Assembly: GCF_900105495.1 (NCBI RefSeq)
Contig: NZ_FNTF01000002.1
Span: forward strand, 3,588,501 to 3,652,500
DNA from: Pseudomonas frederiksbergensis
Lineage (GTDB): Bacteria > Pseudomonadota > Gammaproteobacteria > Pseudomonadales > Pseudomonadaceae
DNA length: 64,000 nt
Reading direction: 5' to 3'
The notes beneath the pieces are model-generated. The model had not been told where the DNA came from. It searched no databases and was given only the letters and a program-made list of their open reading frames with translations. Below, one piece after another: positions 25,866 through 35,581 of this stretch. Numbering within the stretch: position 1 is the stretch's first letter; each line of letters opens with the position of its first letter. A program made the position numbers and the translations under genes.

Positions 25866-26237
25866 ATGATCGATTTCAACAACAAAGGCTTTTTCAAACT
25901 CAAGCAAAACAACGAGTACGCGGAGCGAGTCACCGCGCTGCTGCTGGACGGTGAACAGGTCATTGATGCCTATAAATCCATGCGCGATGGCGTGGTGTTT
26001 ACCAACAAGCGAATCATCGCGGTGAACGTCCAAGGCATCACCGGCAGCAAAAAAGACTTCACTTCGTTGCCCTACAAAAACATCGTCGCTTATTCCGTGG
26101 AAACCTCGGGCACCTTCGACCTGGATTCCGAGCTGGAAATCTATTTCTCGGCGCTGGGCAGAGTGAAGTTTGAATTCACCGGCAGGACGTCGATGGTCGA
26201 GATTTCCAAACTTATCTCACAGCATTTGTTGGGCTGA
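25866..26237 (+). CDS. bacterial PH-domain protein
   Basis: A 123-residue single-domain protein. VFTNKRIIAVNVQGITGSKKDFTSLPY followed by alternating hydrophobic strands and a C-terminal helix (SMVEISKLISQHLL) fits the bacterial pleckstrin-homology (bPH) fold. Cytoplasmic, function unknown. AAGGAAGGGATGGCGG lies directly upstream. Confidence 0.8.
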   Translation: MIDFNNKGFFKLKQNNEYAERVTALLLDGEQVIDAYKSMRDGVVFTNKRIIAVNVQGITGSKKDFTSLPYKNIVAYSVETSGTFDLDSELEIYFSALGRVKFEFTGRTSMVEISKLISQHLLG

Positions 26238-26302
26238 GCCCCGATTTTCACGGTTATTACGGCGAGCTCCAATGCGAACGCCGATTACCCAGGGAGAGCG
26301 AC

Positions 26303-26725
26303 ATGAGCCAGACACTGGAACGCGCCATTGCCATCGCCGCCACCGCGCACGAGGGCCAGGTCGACAAGGGCGGAAGTCCTTACATCCTGCATCCGCTGAA
26401 AGTCATGTTGCGGGTCAACACGCTGGAAGAACGCATCGTCGCGGTGCTGCATGACGTGGTCGAAGACTGCGGCCTCAGCCTTGATGACCTGCGCAAGGAA
26501 GGCTTCAGCGAAGCCGTTCTGACCGCCATCGAGTCCGTCACTAAAGTGCCGGGCGAGTCCTATGAAACCTTCGTCGAACGCGCGGCGCAGAACCCGATAG
26601 GCCGGGTGGTGAAACTGGCGGACCTGGAAGAGAACAGCGACTTGTCGCGGATCGCGCAGCCGTCGTGGGAAGACCTGGAACGCGTTGAAAAATATCGGCG
26701 GGCGATTGGCGTGTTGCGCTCGTAA
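26303..26725 (+). CDS. HD-domain hydrolase, SpoT/MESH1-like
   Basis: The 140-residue protein has the HD pattern AHEGQVDKGGSPYILHPLKVM, VAVLHDVVEDCGLSLDDL and VKLADLEENSD, as in the hydrolase domain of RelA/SpoT and MESH1. It would hydrolyse (p)ppGpp or NADPH, or another nucleotide. No synthetase domain is attached. Substrate inferred only from family. Confidence 0.8.
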   Translation: MSQTLERAIAIAATAHEGQVDKGGSPYILHPLKVMLRVNTLEERIVAVLHDVVEDCGLSLDDLRKEGFSEAVLTAIESVTKVPGESYETFVERAAQNPIGRVVKLADLEENSDLSRIAQPSWEDLERVEKYRRAIGVLRS

Positions 26726-26761
26726 CAAGCCAAACAAATAGATCAATAACACCCCGCACTG

Positions 26762-26892
26762 GTAGCAGCTGGCGAAGCCTGCGTTCGGCTGCGAAGCAGT
26801 CGTAAACCTGAGTGCAAGTTTTGTCTGAAACACCGCATCGTCTGATTTCACGACTGCTTCGCAGCCGAACGCAGGCTTCGCCAGCTGCTACA
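26762..26892. repeat. long inverted repeat, TAGCAGCTGGCGAAGCC class
   Basis: Same arms as at 17051-17184, about 45 bp each, with a different loop. Lies in the convergent gap between the HD hydrolase and the MFS transporter. Confidence 0.88.
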
Positions 26893-27024
26893 TAGTGCGA
26901 GTTGCATTACTGCGCAATATCATCAGTGCGCGGGGAAAGAGCCCCGAAGCCATGTCGATGAGCGTAGACCGTTTGACCGTCTCTGGATCGCCCTCTCCCT
27001 GGCAGGAGAGGGCGAGCGCCAGCC

Positions 27025-28701
27025 TCAGGTGTGATGAATGTCCCGATCCTTGGTTTCCGGCAGGAAGAACGTGCCAAGAATGGCCGTCATTACGGCGATG
27101 ACAATCGGGTACCACAGCCCGTAGTAGATATCACCGGTGGCCGCGACCATGGCGAACGCCACCGTGGGCAGAAATCCGCCGAACCATCCGTTGCCGATGT
27201 GGTAGGGCAGCGACATCGAGGTGTAGCGGATGCGCGCCGGGAACAGTTCCACCAGCCAGGCGGCGATCGGGCCGTAGACCATCGTCACGTAGATTACGAG
27301 GATGGTCAGGAGCAGCAGCACCATCGGGTAATTGGTCTTGGCCGGGTCGGCCTTCTCGGGGTAGCCGGCATCCTTGAGCGCGGTACCGAGGGTGGCGGCG
27401 AAGGCGTCGTTCTTGGCTTTGAAGTCGGCGGCCGGCATGCCGGTGCCCTCGAAGCTCTGGATCACTTTGCCGCCGATGCGGACCTGCGCGACGGTGCCCG
27501 GTTCAGCCTTCTCGTTCTGGTAGGGAATGGCCCTTTTCGCCAGCACGGTCTTGGCCAGGTCGCAGGAGCTGGTGAATTTGGCCTTGCCCACCGGGTCGAA
27601 CTGGAACGAGCACTGGCCGGGATCGGCGACCACCGTGACCGGGTTCTTCTCCTGTGCGACGAACACGTCGGGGTTACCGTATTGGGTCAACGCATTGAAG
27701 ATCGGGAAGTAGGTCACTGCCGCCAGGATGCAGCCGGCCATGATGATCCCCTTGCGGCCGATGCGGTCGGACAGGCTGCCGAATATGACGAAAAACGGCG
27801 TACCGATCAGCAAAGAGCCGGCAATCAGCAGGTTGGCGGTCTGCGCTTCGATCTTCAGCGTTTGCAGCAGGAAGAACAGCGCGTAGAACTGCCCGGTGTA
27901 CCAGACGACGGCCTGGCCGGCAGTGCCGCCGAGCAGGGCCATGATCACGATCTTGAGGTTTTCCCAGCGGGCGAAGGATTCGGTCAGCGGCGCCTTGGAC
28001 GACTTGCCTTCTTCCTTCATCTTCAAGAACACCGGTGACTCGCTGAGTTGCAGGCGGATGTACACCGAAATGATCAGCAGCAGGATCGACAGCAGGAAGG
28101 GAATCCGCCAGCCCCAAGCCTCGAACGCTTCGGTGCCGAGAATGGTTCGGCAGGCGAGGATCACCAGTAGCGAGAGGAACAGGCCGAGGGTCGCGGTGGT
28201 CTGGATCCACGAGGTGAAGTAGCCGCGTTTGCCTTTCGGCGCATGCTCGGCCACGTAGGTCGCTGCGCCGCCGTATTCACCGCCCAAGGCCAGGCCTTGC
28301 AGCAGGCGCAGGGTGATCAGGATGATCGGTGCCGCCACGCCGATGGTCGCGTAGCCCGGCAAAAAGCCCACGACGGCGGTGGAAATACCCATGATCACGA
28401 TGGTGATGAGAAAGGTGTGTTTGCGTCCGATCATGTCCCCCAGTCGGCCGAACACGATGGCGCCGAATGGGCGTACCGCGAAGCCCGCGGCGAACGCGAG
28501 CAGCGCGAAGATGAAGGAAGTTGTCTCATTGACGCCGGCGAAGAAGTGCTTGGCAATGATCGCCGCGAGAGACCCATAAAGGTAGAAGTCGTACCACTCG
28601 AACACGGTGCCCAGGGACGAGGCAAAAATGACCTTGCGCTCCTCCTTGGTGATCCCGTGGTGGGGCGTGCTGCCCGTGGAAGTGTTGTCGATTGCGGCCA
28701 T
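27025..28701 (-). CDS. MHS-family MFS transporter
   Basis: A 558-residue symporter of the metabolite:H+ family. Seen: SLGTVFEWYDFYLYGSLAAII at the start of helix 1, GRLGDMIGRKHTF in the loop 2-3, and GGEYGGAATYVAEHAPKGKRGYFTSW. Between the last helix groups there is an insert of about 110 mostly hydrophilic residues (about 340-455) with two Cys (GQCSF, SSCDL), most likely periplasmic. It ends near an ornithine decarboxylase gene on the same strand (356-bp gap with REP). Related carriers move carboxylates or betaines; the substrate is unknown. Confidence 0.85.
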   Translation of the reverse strand: MAAIDNTSTGSTPHHGITKEERKVIFASSLGTVFEWYDFYLYGSLAAIIAKHFFAGVNETTSFIFALLAFAAGFAVRPFGAIVFGRLGDMIGRKHTFLITIVIMGISTAVVGFLPGYATIGVAAPIILITLRLLQGLALGGEYGGAATYVAEHAPKGKRGYFTSWIQTTATLGLFLSLLVILACRTILGTEAFEAWGWRIPFLLSILLLIISVYIRLQLSESPVFLKMKEEGKSSKAPLTESFARWENLKIVIMALLGGTAGQAVVWYTGQFYALFFLLQTLKIEAQTANLLIAGSLLIGTPFFVIFGSLSDRIGRKGIIMAGCILAAVTYFPIFNALTQYGNPDVFVAQEKNPVTVVADPGQCSFQFDPVGKAKFTSSCDLAKTVLAKRAIPYQNEKAEPGTVAQVRIGGKVIQSFEGTGMPAADFKAKNDAFAATLGTALKDAGYPEKADPAKTNYPMVLLLLTILVIYVTMVYGPIAAWLVELFPARIRYTSMSLPYHIGNGWFGGFLPTVAFAMVAATGDIYYGLWYPIVIAVMTAILGTFFLPETKDRDIHHT

Positions 28702-28966
28702 GAGTCTTCTCCGTCGTTTTTGTTATAGGCCGGAGTACCTCGTTACCTTATTGCCGCACCCAGGCCCCGGGGCTGAAGTCGTCGGATTACGGATTGCGCG
28801 AAGCATGCACACAGGCTGACGGCCTCGCATCGCTGCAAGGTTTACTGAAGCATAATCGGCTTCTCGCAGATATCCACTCGCCATCAAGTTCATCCCAAGA
28901 CCGATTCCCCGCGTGAGCCGCATCGCGATCCGGCGCATCAGTGGTTGCGGGCTCTGCAAACCAGCC

Positions 28967-29041
28967 CTGTAGGAGCAAAGCTTGCTCGCGATGCTGTTGG
29001 CGTTCCCGACGGCCCCATCGCGGGCAGCCATGCTCCTACAA
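28967..29041. repeat. REP-type inverted repeat
   Basis: CCTGTAGGAGCAAAGCTTGC and GGCAGCCATGCTCCTACA form a short decayed pair in the gap between speF and the MFS gene. The rest of 28702-28966 has no supported gene. Confidence 0.7.
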
Positions 29042-29057
29042 ATGATGTGCGCGTTAC

Positions 29058-31253
29058 TTAATGTGGGAGGGTCTTGATCACGTACCCATAGGCTCGAATG
29101 CGATCGCCTTCCTGTTTCAGGTACACGCCTTGCAACTCCGGTGTGAAGCCAGGAAGTGAGTTGATGCCTTCTTCCAGCGCCAGGAAGTACTTGAGCACCG
29201 CGCCGCCCCATATTTCCCCGGGCACCACGCAGAGCACGCCGGGTGGATAGGGAAGGGCACCTTCGGCAGCGATGCGACCCTGCGCGTCAGCCAGCGCCAC
29301 CAGTTCGACGTTGCCACGGATGAATTCGAACTGCGCTGCTTGCGGGTTCATCGCCTTTTTCGGGAAGTGTTCCTTGCGGAACATTGCCTTCTGCAAATGC
29401 TGCACGTCGTGGGTGCGGTAGAGGTCGTGCATTTCCTGGCAGAGTTGACGAATGGTGTAGTTGCGATAGCGCTCCTGATGCTGTGCATAGATAGCCGGCA
29501 ATACCCGGCTCATCGGCGCGTCATCACTGATGAAACGTTCAAAGCGCGCAATCTGCGAGGCGAGATGCGTCATTTTTGCCCAGTCTTCGGCCGGGGTGAG
29601 CAGGAACAGAATCGAGTTCAGGTCGCACTTTTCCGGAACGATGCCATTCTCGCGCAAGAAGTTGGCGAGAATGCCGGCATGGATGCCGAAGTCGGTGTAA
29701 CTGCCATCGACCGGGTCGATGCCGGGCGTGGTGAACAACAACTTGCACGGGTCGATGAAGTATTGCTTGTCGGCGTAACCGCTGAAGGCGTGCCAGCGAT
29801 CCTTCGGATGGAACTCGAAAAACCGGATGTCGTTGGCGATGTCTTCGGTCGGATGGTCCTGCCAGGGGCGACCGTCAATGGTGTCCGGCACGAAGGGGCG
29901 AACCAGGGTGCACGCTTCCAGGATCAACTTGCGCGCGTCGATGCCGAACTTCACACAGTCTTCCCACAGGCGCAGGCCGCTGCGGCCGGAATGGATGCGC
30001 GCGTTCACATCCAGTGAGGCGAACAGCGGGTAGAACGGGCTGGTGGAGGCTTGGGCCATGAAGGCGTTGTTCAGCTGCGCATGGCTGCAATAACGGGCCT
30101 GGCCCTTGATGTGCCGATCTTTCTTGTGGATCTGCGAGGCCTGGGAAAACCCCGCCTGCTGTTTGTGCACCGATTGCGTGACAAAGATGCCGGGATCGTT
30201 TTCATGCAGGTCCAGCAGCAGCGGCGAGCAGTCCTTCATCATCGGGATGAACTGTTCGTAGCCCACCCTCGCCGAGTCAAACAGGATGTAGTCGCACAGT
30301 TTGCCGATGCGATCGACGACTTGCCGGGCGTTGTAGACGGTGCCGTCATAAGTGCCCAGCTGAATGATCGCCAGGCGAAACGGCCGTGGCAGTCGGGCCT
30401 TGTCCGGTGCGACTTCGCTGATGAGTTCGCGCAGGTAGCCTTCTTCGAAGCAATGGGCGTCGATCCCGCCGATGAACCCATAAGGATTGCGTGCGGTTTC
30501 CAGGTAAACCGGGGTAGCCCCAGCCTGGATCAATGCACCCTGGTGATTGGATTTGTGGTTGTTGCGGTCGAACAGAACCAGATCGCCAGGCGTGAGCAGC
30601 GCGTTGGTGACCACCTTGTTGGAGGCCGAGGTGCCGTTGAGCACGAAGTAGGTCTTGTCGGCGTTGAACACTTTCGCGGCGTGTTTTTGCGCCAGCAGCG
30701 CCGGGCCTTCGTGGATCAGCAAATCGCCGAGTTTGACGTCGGCGTTGCACATGTCGGCGCGAAACAGGGTTTCGCCGAAGAAGTCGAAGAACTGCCGGCC
30801 AGCCGGGTGTTTGCGGAAAAACTGACCGCCCTGGTGACCCGGGCAGGCGAAGGTCGCGTTGGCTGACTCGGTGTAGTGCTTGAGGGCGTCGAAGAACGGC
30901 GGCAGCAGACTGTCTTCATAGGCTTTTGCCGCGGTCTCCAATTGGTTGCCATGGTATTCGGCGTTGTTGCGCGAGGGGTCAAAAATGCCATTCACCTGAA
31001 GCAGTACATCTTGCAGGTGCTGGTAGACGTCCCGGGCGCGGTTGCCGGAACCGGGGGAGGCAACGAGGAAAATGGGGATGTCGAAACCGGTTCGCTGCAA
31101 GGTGTCCAGGGCGCCCGCCATCACATCCTCGACAGAGAACACCGCAACCGCGATATCGGTGTAGTCGGTTTGATTGAGCGGAATGACTTCTCGGGAGGTC
31201 TGGAAACACTCGAACGAGGAATCACTGGCGGCAATTTTCAGGGCTGCTTTCAT
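29058..31253 (-). CDS. speF: ornithine decarboxylase, inducible type
   Basis: A 731-residue, PLP-dependent fold-I decarboxylase, the same length and layout as E. coli SpeF/SpeC: N-terminal wing, CPGHQGGQFFRKHPAG, the block NADKTYFVLNGTSASNKVV, and Lys364 in SVHKQQAGFSQ that should bind PLP. It would turn ornithine into putrescine plus carbon dioxide. At residue 329 the sequence reads FDSARVGYEQF; E. coli enzymes have Trp there as I recall. The neighbour is an MHS transporter instead of the usual PotE antiporter. Putrescine made here could be the substrate of the Puu genes in the same window. Confidence 0.9.
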   Translation of the reverse strand: MKAALKIAASDSSFECFQTSREVIPLNQTDYTDIAVAVFSVEDVMAGALDTLQRTGFDIPIFLVASPGSGNRARDVYQHLQDVLLQVNGIFDPSRNNAEYHGNQLETAAKAYEDSLLPPFFDALKHYTESANATFACPGHQGGQFFRKHPAGRQFFDFFGETLFRADMCNADVKLGDLLIHEGPALLAQKHAAKVFNADKTYFVLNGTSASNKVVTNALLTPGDLVLFDRNNHKSNHQGALIQAGATPVYLETARNPYGFIGGIDAHCFEEGYLRELISEVAPDKARLPRPFRLAIIQLGTYDGTVYNARQVVDRIGKLCDYILFDSARVGYEQFIPMMKDCSPLLLDLHENDPGIFVTQSVHKQQAGFSQASQIHKKDRHIKGQARYCSHAQLNNAFMAQASTSPFYPLFASLDVNARIHSGRSGLRLWEDCVKFGIDARKLILEACTLVRPFVPDTIDGRPWQDHPTEDIANDIRFFEFHPKDRWHAFSGYADKQYFIDPCKLLFTTPGIDPVDGSYTDFGIHAGILANFLRENGIVPEKCDLNSILFLLTPAEDWAKMTHLASQIARFERFISDDAPMSRVLPAIYAQHQERYRNYTIRQLCQEMHDLYRTHDVQHLQKAMFRKEHFPKKAMNPQAAQFEFIRGNVELVALADAQGRIAAEGALPYPPGVLCVVPGEIWGGAVLKYFLALEEGINSLPGFTPELQGVYLKQEGDRIRAYGYVIKTLPH

Positions 31254-31383
31254 GCGGGGGAAATCTCCTGGCGGACAGTCACTTGTCGGCTTTTTTCAAG
31301 AGATCAATTTAGCGAGGCAGCCTTCAATGGTCCCTGATCCACATCATGTGGACACGGGTTATCGAGCATGGGCTACGGCTTTT

Positions 31384-32271
31384 TTAACGGTTTTTACCAA
31401 GGACCGCCGACAGACGTTCGACCACTTCTGCTTCGACAACCCCTTCCTCAACGCCTTCATGAAAGACCGCGCAGCTCGCCGCGTTTTCGCCATCCATGCA
31501 GCGATAGACCGCCACTACGCTGCCCGGACCGGTGCCGGTGTGTCCGCTCAACATCAGATCGCCCCTGACCAGACCCTGCATCAGGCGGAGGCCGTAGCCT
31601 GGGGAAGTCCATGGGCGACCGGGAATCGGGCCGCCGAGGACGCGTGCCGATTGCATCGCTTGCAGCAGTGGGTTTGGCAGAAGACGCCCGGCCAGCAAAC
31701 CGTCCAGGCAACGGGCGGCATCCTCAAGCGGGCCAACCAGCAAGCCGTGATAGACCCAGCCAGGGTCGTAAGCTGGCGCGCTCCCCATGTTCACGCCCTG
31801 CAGATCGGCGCGCGTTCTGGCGAGGCGTACGCGGGTCAAGCGGAGGGGGGCGAACACTCGTTCCGTGAGCGCATCATCAAGCGTGCGCCCCGTCATGCGC
31901 TCAATCAGTCGCACGACGAACAGATAGCCGACGTTCGAATAACGCCAACCGTCCCCCGGTGCGTAGCGCAACCGGCTGGCATCGAGGCGTTGCAGCATGT
32001 CATCGGCTGACCACGGCGCCTCGTGGCGGGCCACGGCGTTGTGGTAGTCAGCGAGCTCGCCATAATCCGCCAGCCCGGCCTCGTGCCGCAGCAGTTGGCG
32101 CAGCGTGAAGCGGCCTTCAGCAACGACGTCGTCAAGTTCGATCAACCCGTCACGCACCAGTGACAACGCCGCGGCGGCGAGAACGGTTTTGGTAAAACTC
32201 CACCAGGGCACTGTTGTATCCAGCCTTTCAGGCGTGACGAGAGCACCGTTCGATACAAGGGAGCACAGCAT
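31384..32271 (-). CDS. serine hydrolase, class C beta-lactamase-like
   Basis: The 295-residue protein has the SxxK nucleophile SFTK (Ser25, Lys28), the second motif YSN in WRYSNVGYL, and HTGTG near the C-terminus in the place of KTG. This is the beta-lactamase/D-aminopeptidase/esterase EstB family. No signal peptide is visible, so a cytoplasmic esterase or peptidase is more likely than a resistance enzyme. Ribosome site weak. Confidence 0.8.
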   Translation of the reverse strand: MLCSLVSNGALVTPERLDTTVPWWSFTKTVLAAAALSLVRDGLIELDDVVAEGRFTLRQLLRHEAGLADYGELADYHNAVARHEAPWSADDMLQRLDASRLRYAPGDGWRYSNVGYLFVVRLIERMTGRTLDDALTERVFAPLRLTRVRLARTRADLQGVNMGSAPAYDPGWVYHGLLVGPLEDAARCLDGLLAGRLLPNPLLQAMQSARVLGGPIPGRPWTSPGYGLRLMQGLVRGDLMLSGHTGTGPGSVVAVYRCMDGENAASCAVFHEGVEEGVVEAEVVERLSAVLGKNR

Positions 32272-32321
32272 GTGTTGACTCTGGATGGAGGAGGAGGCGA
32301 ATTGCCCTTGGTTTCCGCCGA

Positions 32322-32390
32322 TCAGGCGTGACCCAACGCAATCGCGAACGAGACCACGATCATGCAGGCGAAGACAAAATTTAGATTCAT
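32322..32390 (-). CDS. possible 22-residue membrane peptide
   Basis: MNLNFVFACMIVVSFAIALG plus HA: a single hydrophobic helix encoded between the serine hydrolase and the DeoR gene. GGATG lies about 10 bases upstream. Too short to be sure; could be chance. Confidence 0.25.
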   Translation of the reverse strand: MNLNFVFACMIVVSFAIALGHA

Positions 32391-32568
32391 GAAGTTTTCA
32401 TCCAAAACACATGTGATGGCGCCATCTTGAATAGGTCACAAAGAAATAAAAAATTCGGCTTTATGATTTGTATCATCGAAACAATTGATGTCCGGCTGGT
32501 TTGTGTTTACCCCGTGATTTGGCTAGTCTCGCACAAACACGCAATTACGCGCAAAAGCGGGCAAAAAC

Positions 32569-33357
32569 ATGCACGATTCACACACGGCCGCCGAACTCCC
32601 TCAGTTGCGCCGGCAAAAAATCCTGTTGATTCTCGAACGTGACGGCAAGGTCATGGCGGGCGAGCTGAGCCAGCATTTCGCGGTGTCCGAAGACACCATT
32701 CGGCGTGACCTGGCGGAACTGGCGACCGCCGGGCTGGTGCAGCGGGTGCATGGCGGGGCGTTGCCGCGGCCCAAGGACACCGGCAAGGATTATTTCACCC
32801 GCGTCAGTGAAACCGACGAGGTGAAAACTCACCTGGCACAACTCGCCGCACGCCAGGTACACAACGGCCAGATTGTGATTTTCGATTCGGGTAGCACGAC
32901 ACTGCAGATCGCCCGATCACTACCGTCGGACATTGCCATTACGGCTATTACCGCCTCGCCGATGATCGCGATCACCTTGGCCGAATACAAAGGCATTACG
33001 GTGATTCTGGCCGGCGGACAACTCAACCCCGCGACCATGTCGGCCAGCGGGCATGAAACCCTGCGGCTGATCGAGGGCATCAAGGCTGATCTGCTGTTCA
33101 CGGGCGTCTGTGCGATTCACCCGGAAGTCGGCATCAGCTCCCTGCATTTCGATGAGGTGCCTGTCAAACAGGCGATGCTCGCCAGCGCCTCCTATGTCGT
33201 TGCTGTCACCACCGCCGACAAACTGGGGGCGGTGGAGCCGTTCGTGGTCGCGCCATGCCAGCGCATTCATACCCTGATCACCGAACGCCACGTGGCGTCG
33301 GGTAATGTCGAGGACTATCGGAAACTCGGGATTGAGGTGGTGCAGGTGGAGGCGTGA
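32569..33357 (+). CDS. DeoR-family transcriptional regulator
   Basis: 262 residues: N-terminal HTH (RRQKILLILERDGKVMAGELSQHFAVSEDTIRRDLAEL, residues about 15-50, quoted in part) and C-terminal DeoRC sugar-phosphate sensing domain (FDSGSTTLQIARSL; DKLGAVEPFVVAP). Family members repress sugar or polyol genes. No obvious target cluster is adjacent; the neighbour genes are moaA and the serine hydrolase. Confidence 0.87.
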   Translation: MHDSHTAAELPQLRRQKILLILERDGKVMAGELSQHFAVSEDTIRRDLAELATAGLVQRVHGGALPRPKDTGKDYFTRVSETDEVKTHLAQLAARQVHNGQIVIFDSGSTTLQIARSLPSDIAITAITASPMIAITLAEYKGITVILAGGQLNPATMSASGHETLRLIEGIKADLLFTGVCAIHPEVGISSLHFDEVPVKQAMLASASYVVAVTTADKLGAVEPFVVAPCQRIHTLITERHVASGNVEDYRKLGIEVVQVEA

Positions 33358-33359
33358 GT

Positions 33360-34358
33360 TCAGCCGCCCGTCATGTTCATGAAGCGAACCACCTGGACAT
33401 CGTCGTTCACTTCGAAATTGTGTCGATAGGGCTTGAGTTTTATCGCCTCGATGATGGCCTTTTCCAGGCGCTCGGGATGTCCGGGATGGCTGCGCAACAC
33501 GGCCTTGAGATCGACGGCGTGTTCATTGCCCAGACACAGCAGCAGACGGCCTTCCACCGTCAACCGAACCCGATTGCAGGTGCCACAAAAGTTGTGGCTG
33601 TGGGGGGAAATGAACCCCAGGCGAATCTGCGGTGCCTCCGCCAGGCGCCAGTAGCGCGACGGGCCTTGGGTCGACTCGGCGGACTCGATCAACGTGTAGC
33701 GCTCGGCGATCCGCTCACGGACCTGGCTGCTTGCGTAAAACGACTCGGCGCGGCTGTGTTCATGAATGGTGCCCAGCGGCATTTCTTCGATGAAAGAAAT
33801 GTCGAGATGTCGGTCGATGGCAAAGCTCACCAGATCGTTGATCTCATGGTCGTTACGGCCCTTCATCACCACGCAATTGAGTTTGGTGTGGCGAAATCCC
33901 GCGGCGTTGGCCGCGTCGATGCCGCTGATGACCTGCGCCAGATCGCCGGTGCGCGTCAGCTCACGAAAGCGTTGCGGGTCCAGGCTGTCGAGGCTGATGT
34001 TGAGCCGTTTGACCCCGGCCTCGAACAAGGGCGTTGCGAGCTTGCCCAGCTGCGAACCGTTGGTGGTCATGCACAGTTCACGCAGGCCGGGCAGGGCGGC
34101 GATCTTTTCGCACAGTTGCACCACGCCTGGACGGATCAGCGGTTCGCCGCCCGTGAGGCGGATCTTGCGGGTGCCCAACGCCACGAAGCTTTCGGCCAGT
34201 TGATAGATTTCTTCCAGGGTCAGTACCCGTTGTCGGGGCAGAAACTGCATGTCTTCGGCCATGCAATACACGCAACGGAAATCGCAGCGGTCGGTGACAG
34301 ACATCCGCAGATAGTCCACTCGCCTGGAAAACCCATCGATCAAGACTCGCTCTGACAT
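33360..34358 (-). CDS. moaA: GTP 3',8-cyclase
   Basis: Radical-SAM enzyme for the first step of molybdenum cofactor synthesis. Cys25, Cys29 and Cys32 in CDFRCVYC bind the SAM cluster; a second cluster set is seen in [11 protein letters not shown] and CLG. It ends in the conserved Gly-Gly (NMTGG). 332 residues, standard length. No other moa gene is adjacent. Confidence 0.93.
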   Translation of the reverse strand: MSERVLIDGFSRRVDYLRMSVTDRCDFRCVYCMAEDMQFLPRQRVLTLEEIYQLAESFVALGTRKIRLTGGEPLIRPGVVQLCEKIAALPGLRELCMTTNGSQLGKLATPLFEAGVKRLNISLDSLDPQRFRELTRTGDLAQVISGIDAANAAGFRHTKLNCVVMKGRNDHEINDLVSFAIDRHLDISFIEEMPLGTIHEHSRAESFYASSQVRERIAERYTLIESAESTQGPSRYWRLAEAPQIRLGFISPHSHNFCGTCNRVRLTVEGRLLLCLGNEHAVDLKAVLRSHPGHPERLEKAIIEAIKLKPYRHNFEVNDDVQVVRFMNMTGG

Positions 34359-34496
34359 GAACCCTTCGCCTGCATCCGTGAAATGAGTATTCCGCTAGCC
34401 CCGGAATTGTTGTGCGCAGACTAAGAGCAACTGTAGAGGGCGTCCAATCACTATTAGTGACCGGCTGATCGACAGGGTCGATGAAGGATTTGATTG

Positions 34497-34541
34497 CAAA
34501 AAAAACCGGAGCCCCATGACAGGGCTCCGGTTTTTTTCTAT
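34497..34541. terminator. bidirectional terminator
   Basis: AACCGGAGCCC, loop, GGGCTCCGGTT followed by TTTTT; A-run on the left side. Lies just after the stop of the CAP-domain gene and upstream of moaA. Confidence 0.85.
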
Positions 34542-34555
34542 CGGGCGTTCCGAAC

Positions 34556-35407
34556 TTATTGCGCCCCGAACATCGCCGTCCAGTAAATCCCCGGATCACT
34601 CTTCGGATCAACCGCATAGGCCGCGCCCAACTCCCGGTACTGCGGGTTCATCAGGTTGGCGCAGTGACCGGCGCTGGACACCCAGCCCTCGACCACCTTG
34701 CGCACTGTGTCCTGGCCGGCAGCGATGTTCTCGCCGACCTGCCCGCCGCTGTAACCGGCCAATTCAGCCCGGTCACCCGGCATGCGGCCATCGCGGTCCT
34801 TGTGATCGAAGTAATTGTTGTTGGCCATTGACCGGGCATGCTCCTCGGCCGCCGTCGCCAGCGTGGCGTTCCAGGTCAGTGGCGTGGCGGCGGCAAAGGA
34901 TTGCGTGCCGCACTGGCGCGGCTGGCTGCGTACGATGTTGAGCTCGGCCAGTAGTTTTTGGCCTTCCGCCTGCCAGTCGCCCAGGCGAGCGCTCAACAGT
35001 GGGCGCGCCAGCACGATGCGCCACTCGCGGTCCTGATGGCTGACGCCGACATCGACGAATTGCGGGTCCAGCACGATCTGGCAAAAACTCTCCTGAATGG
35101 CTTTCATCGCCGATGGCGCATCACGCGGCCCGGACAGGCTGATCGCCTGCACATTCTTCATCGGATAACCCGCGCTGGCCATTGCCTGCTGCAGATTGCC
35201 GACGCTGTTGGCGTTCAGCGCCAGCCGTGGGTCGCCGGCCAGCGGTGGCAGTTCCTGCGAGACCTGACCTGCGCAGCGCTGCACCTGGCTGCGGTAGAGA
35301 TTGATCGAATCAATCAGTTGTTTCTCGTCGACCGCCAACGCATTCACGGCGAATAACATCCCCAGTGACAACGTGGCAAGACGCATAGCAGATGATTTGA
35401 AACGCAT
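34556..35407 (-). CDS. CAP/SCP-domain secreted protein
   Basis: The 283-residue protein has a signal peptide (cut after NALA, about residue 25), an N-terminal half without clear family, and a C-terminal CAP domain (ATAAEEHARSMANNNYFDHK, GENIAAGQDTVRKVVEGWVSSAGHCANLMN). CAP proteins are secreted; bacterial members are mostly uncharacterised. Start chosen at 35407, where AAGGGGA sits 5 bases upstream and a signal peptide follows; the frame remains open to 36022 antisense to the next gene. Confidence 0.85.
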   Translation of the reverse strand: MRFKSSAMRLATLSLGMLFAVNALAVDEKQLIDSINLYRSQVQRCAGQVSQELPPLAGDPRLALNANSVGNLQQAMASAGYPMKNVQAISLSGPRDAPSAMKAIQESFCQIVLDPQFVDVGVSHQDREWRIVLARPLLSARLGDWQAEGQKLLAELNIVRSQPRQCGTQSFAAATPLTWNATLATAAEEHARSMANNNYFDHKDRDGRMPGDRAELAGYSGGQVGENIAAGQDTVRKVVEGWVSSAGHCANLMNPQYRELGAAYAVDPKSDPGIYWTAMFGAQ

Positions 35408-35581
35408 GGAAATCCCCTTGGGCTGACTGCGCTCATGATGCGCGATTTCCGCCCCGCGAGCGCAATGACTTTCACGCCCGAAGACAGTTTTTTTGTTCGT
35501 CTGTTGGAATCGATTCTGACAACTACAATCAAGCAAAGTCGCCAGTTCGGCGTGCTTGCGGTTCCGTCCGAAGGGTCGATC

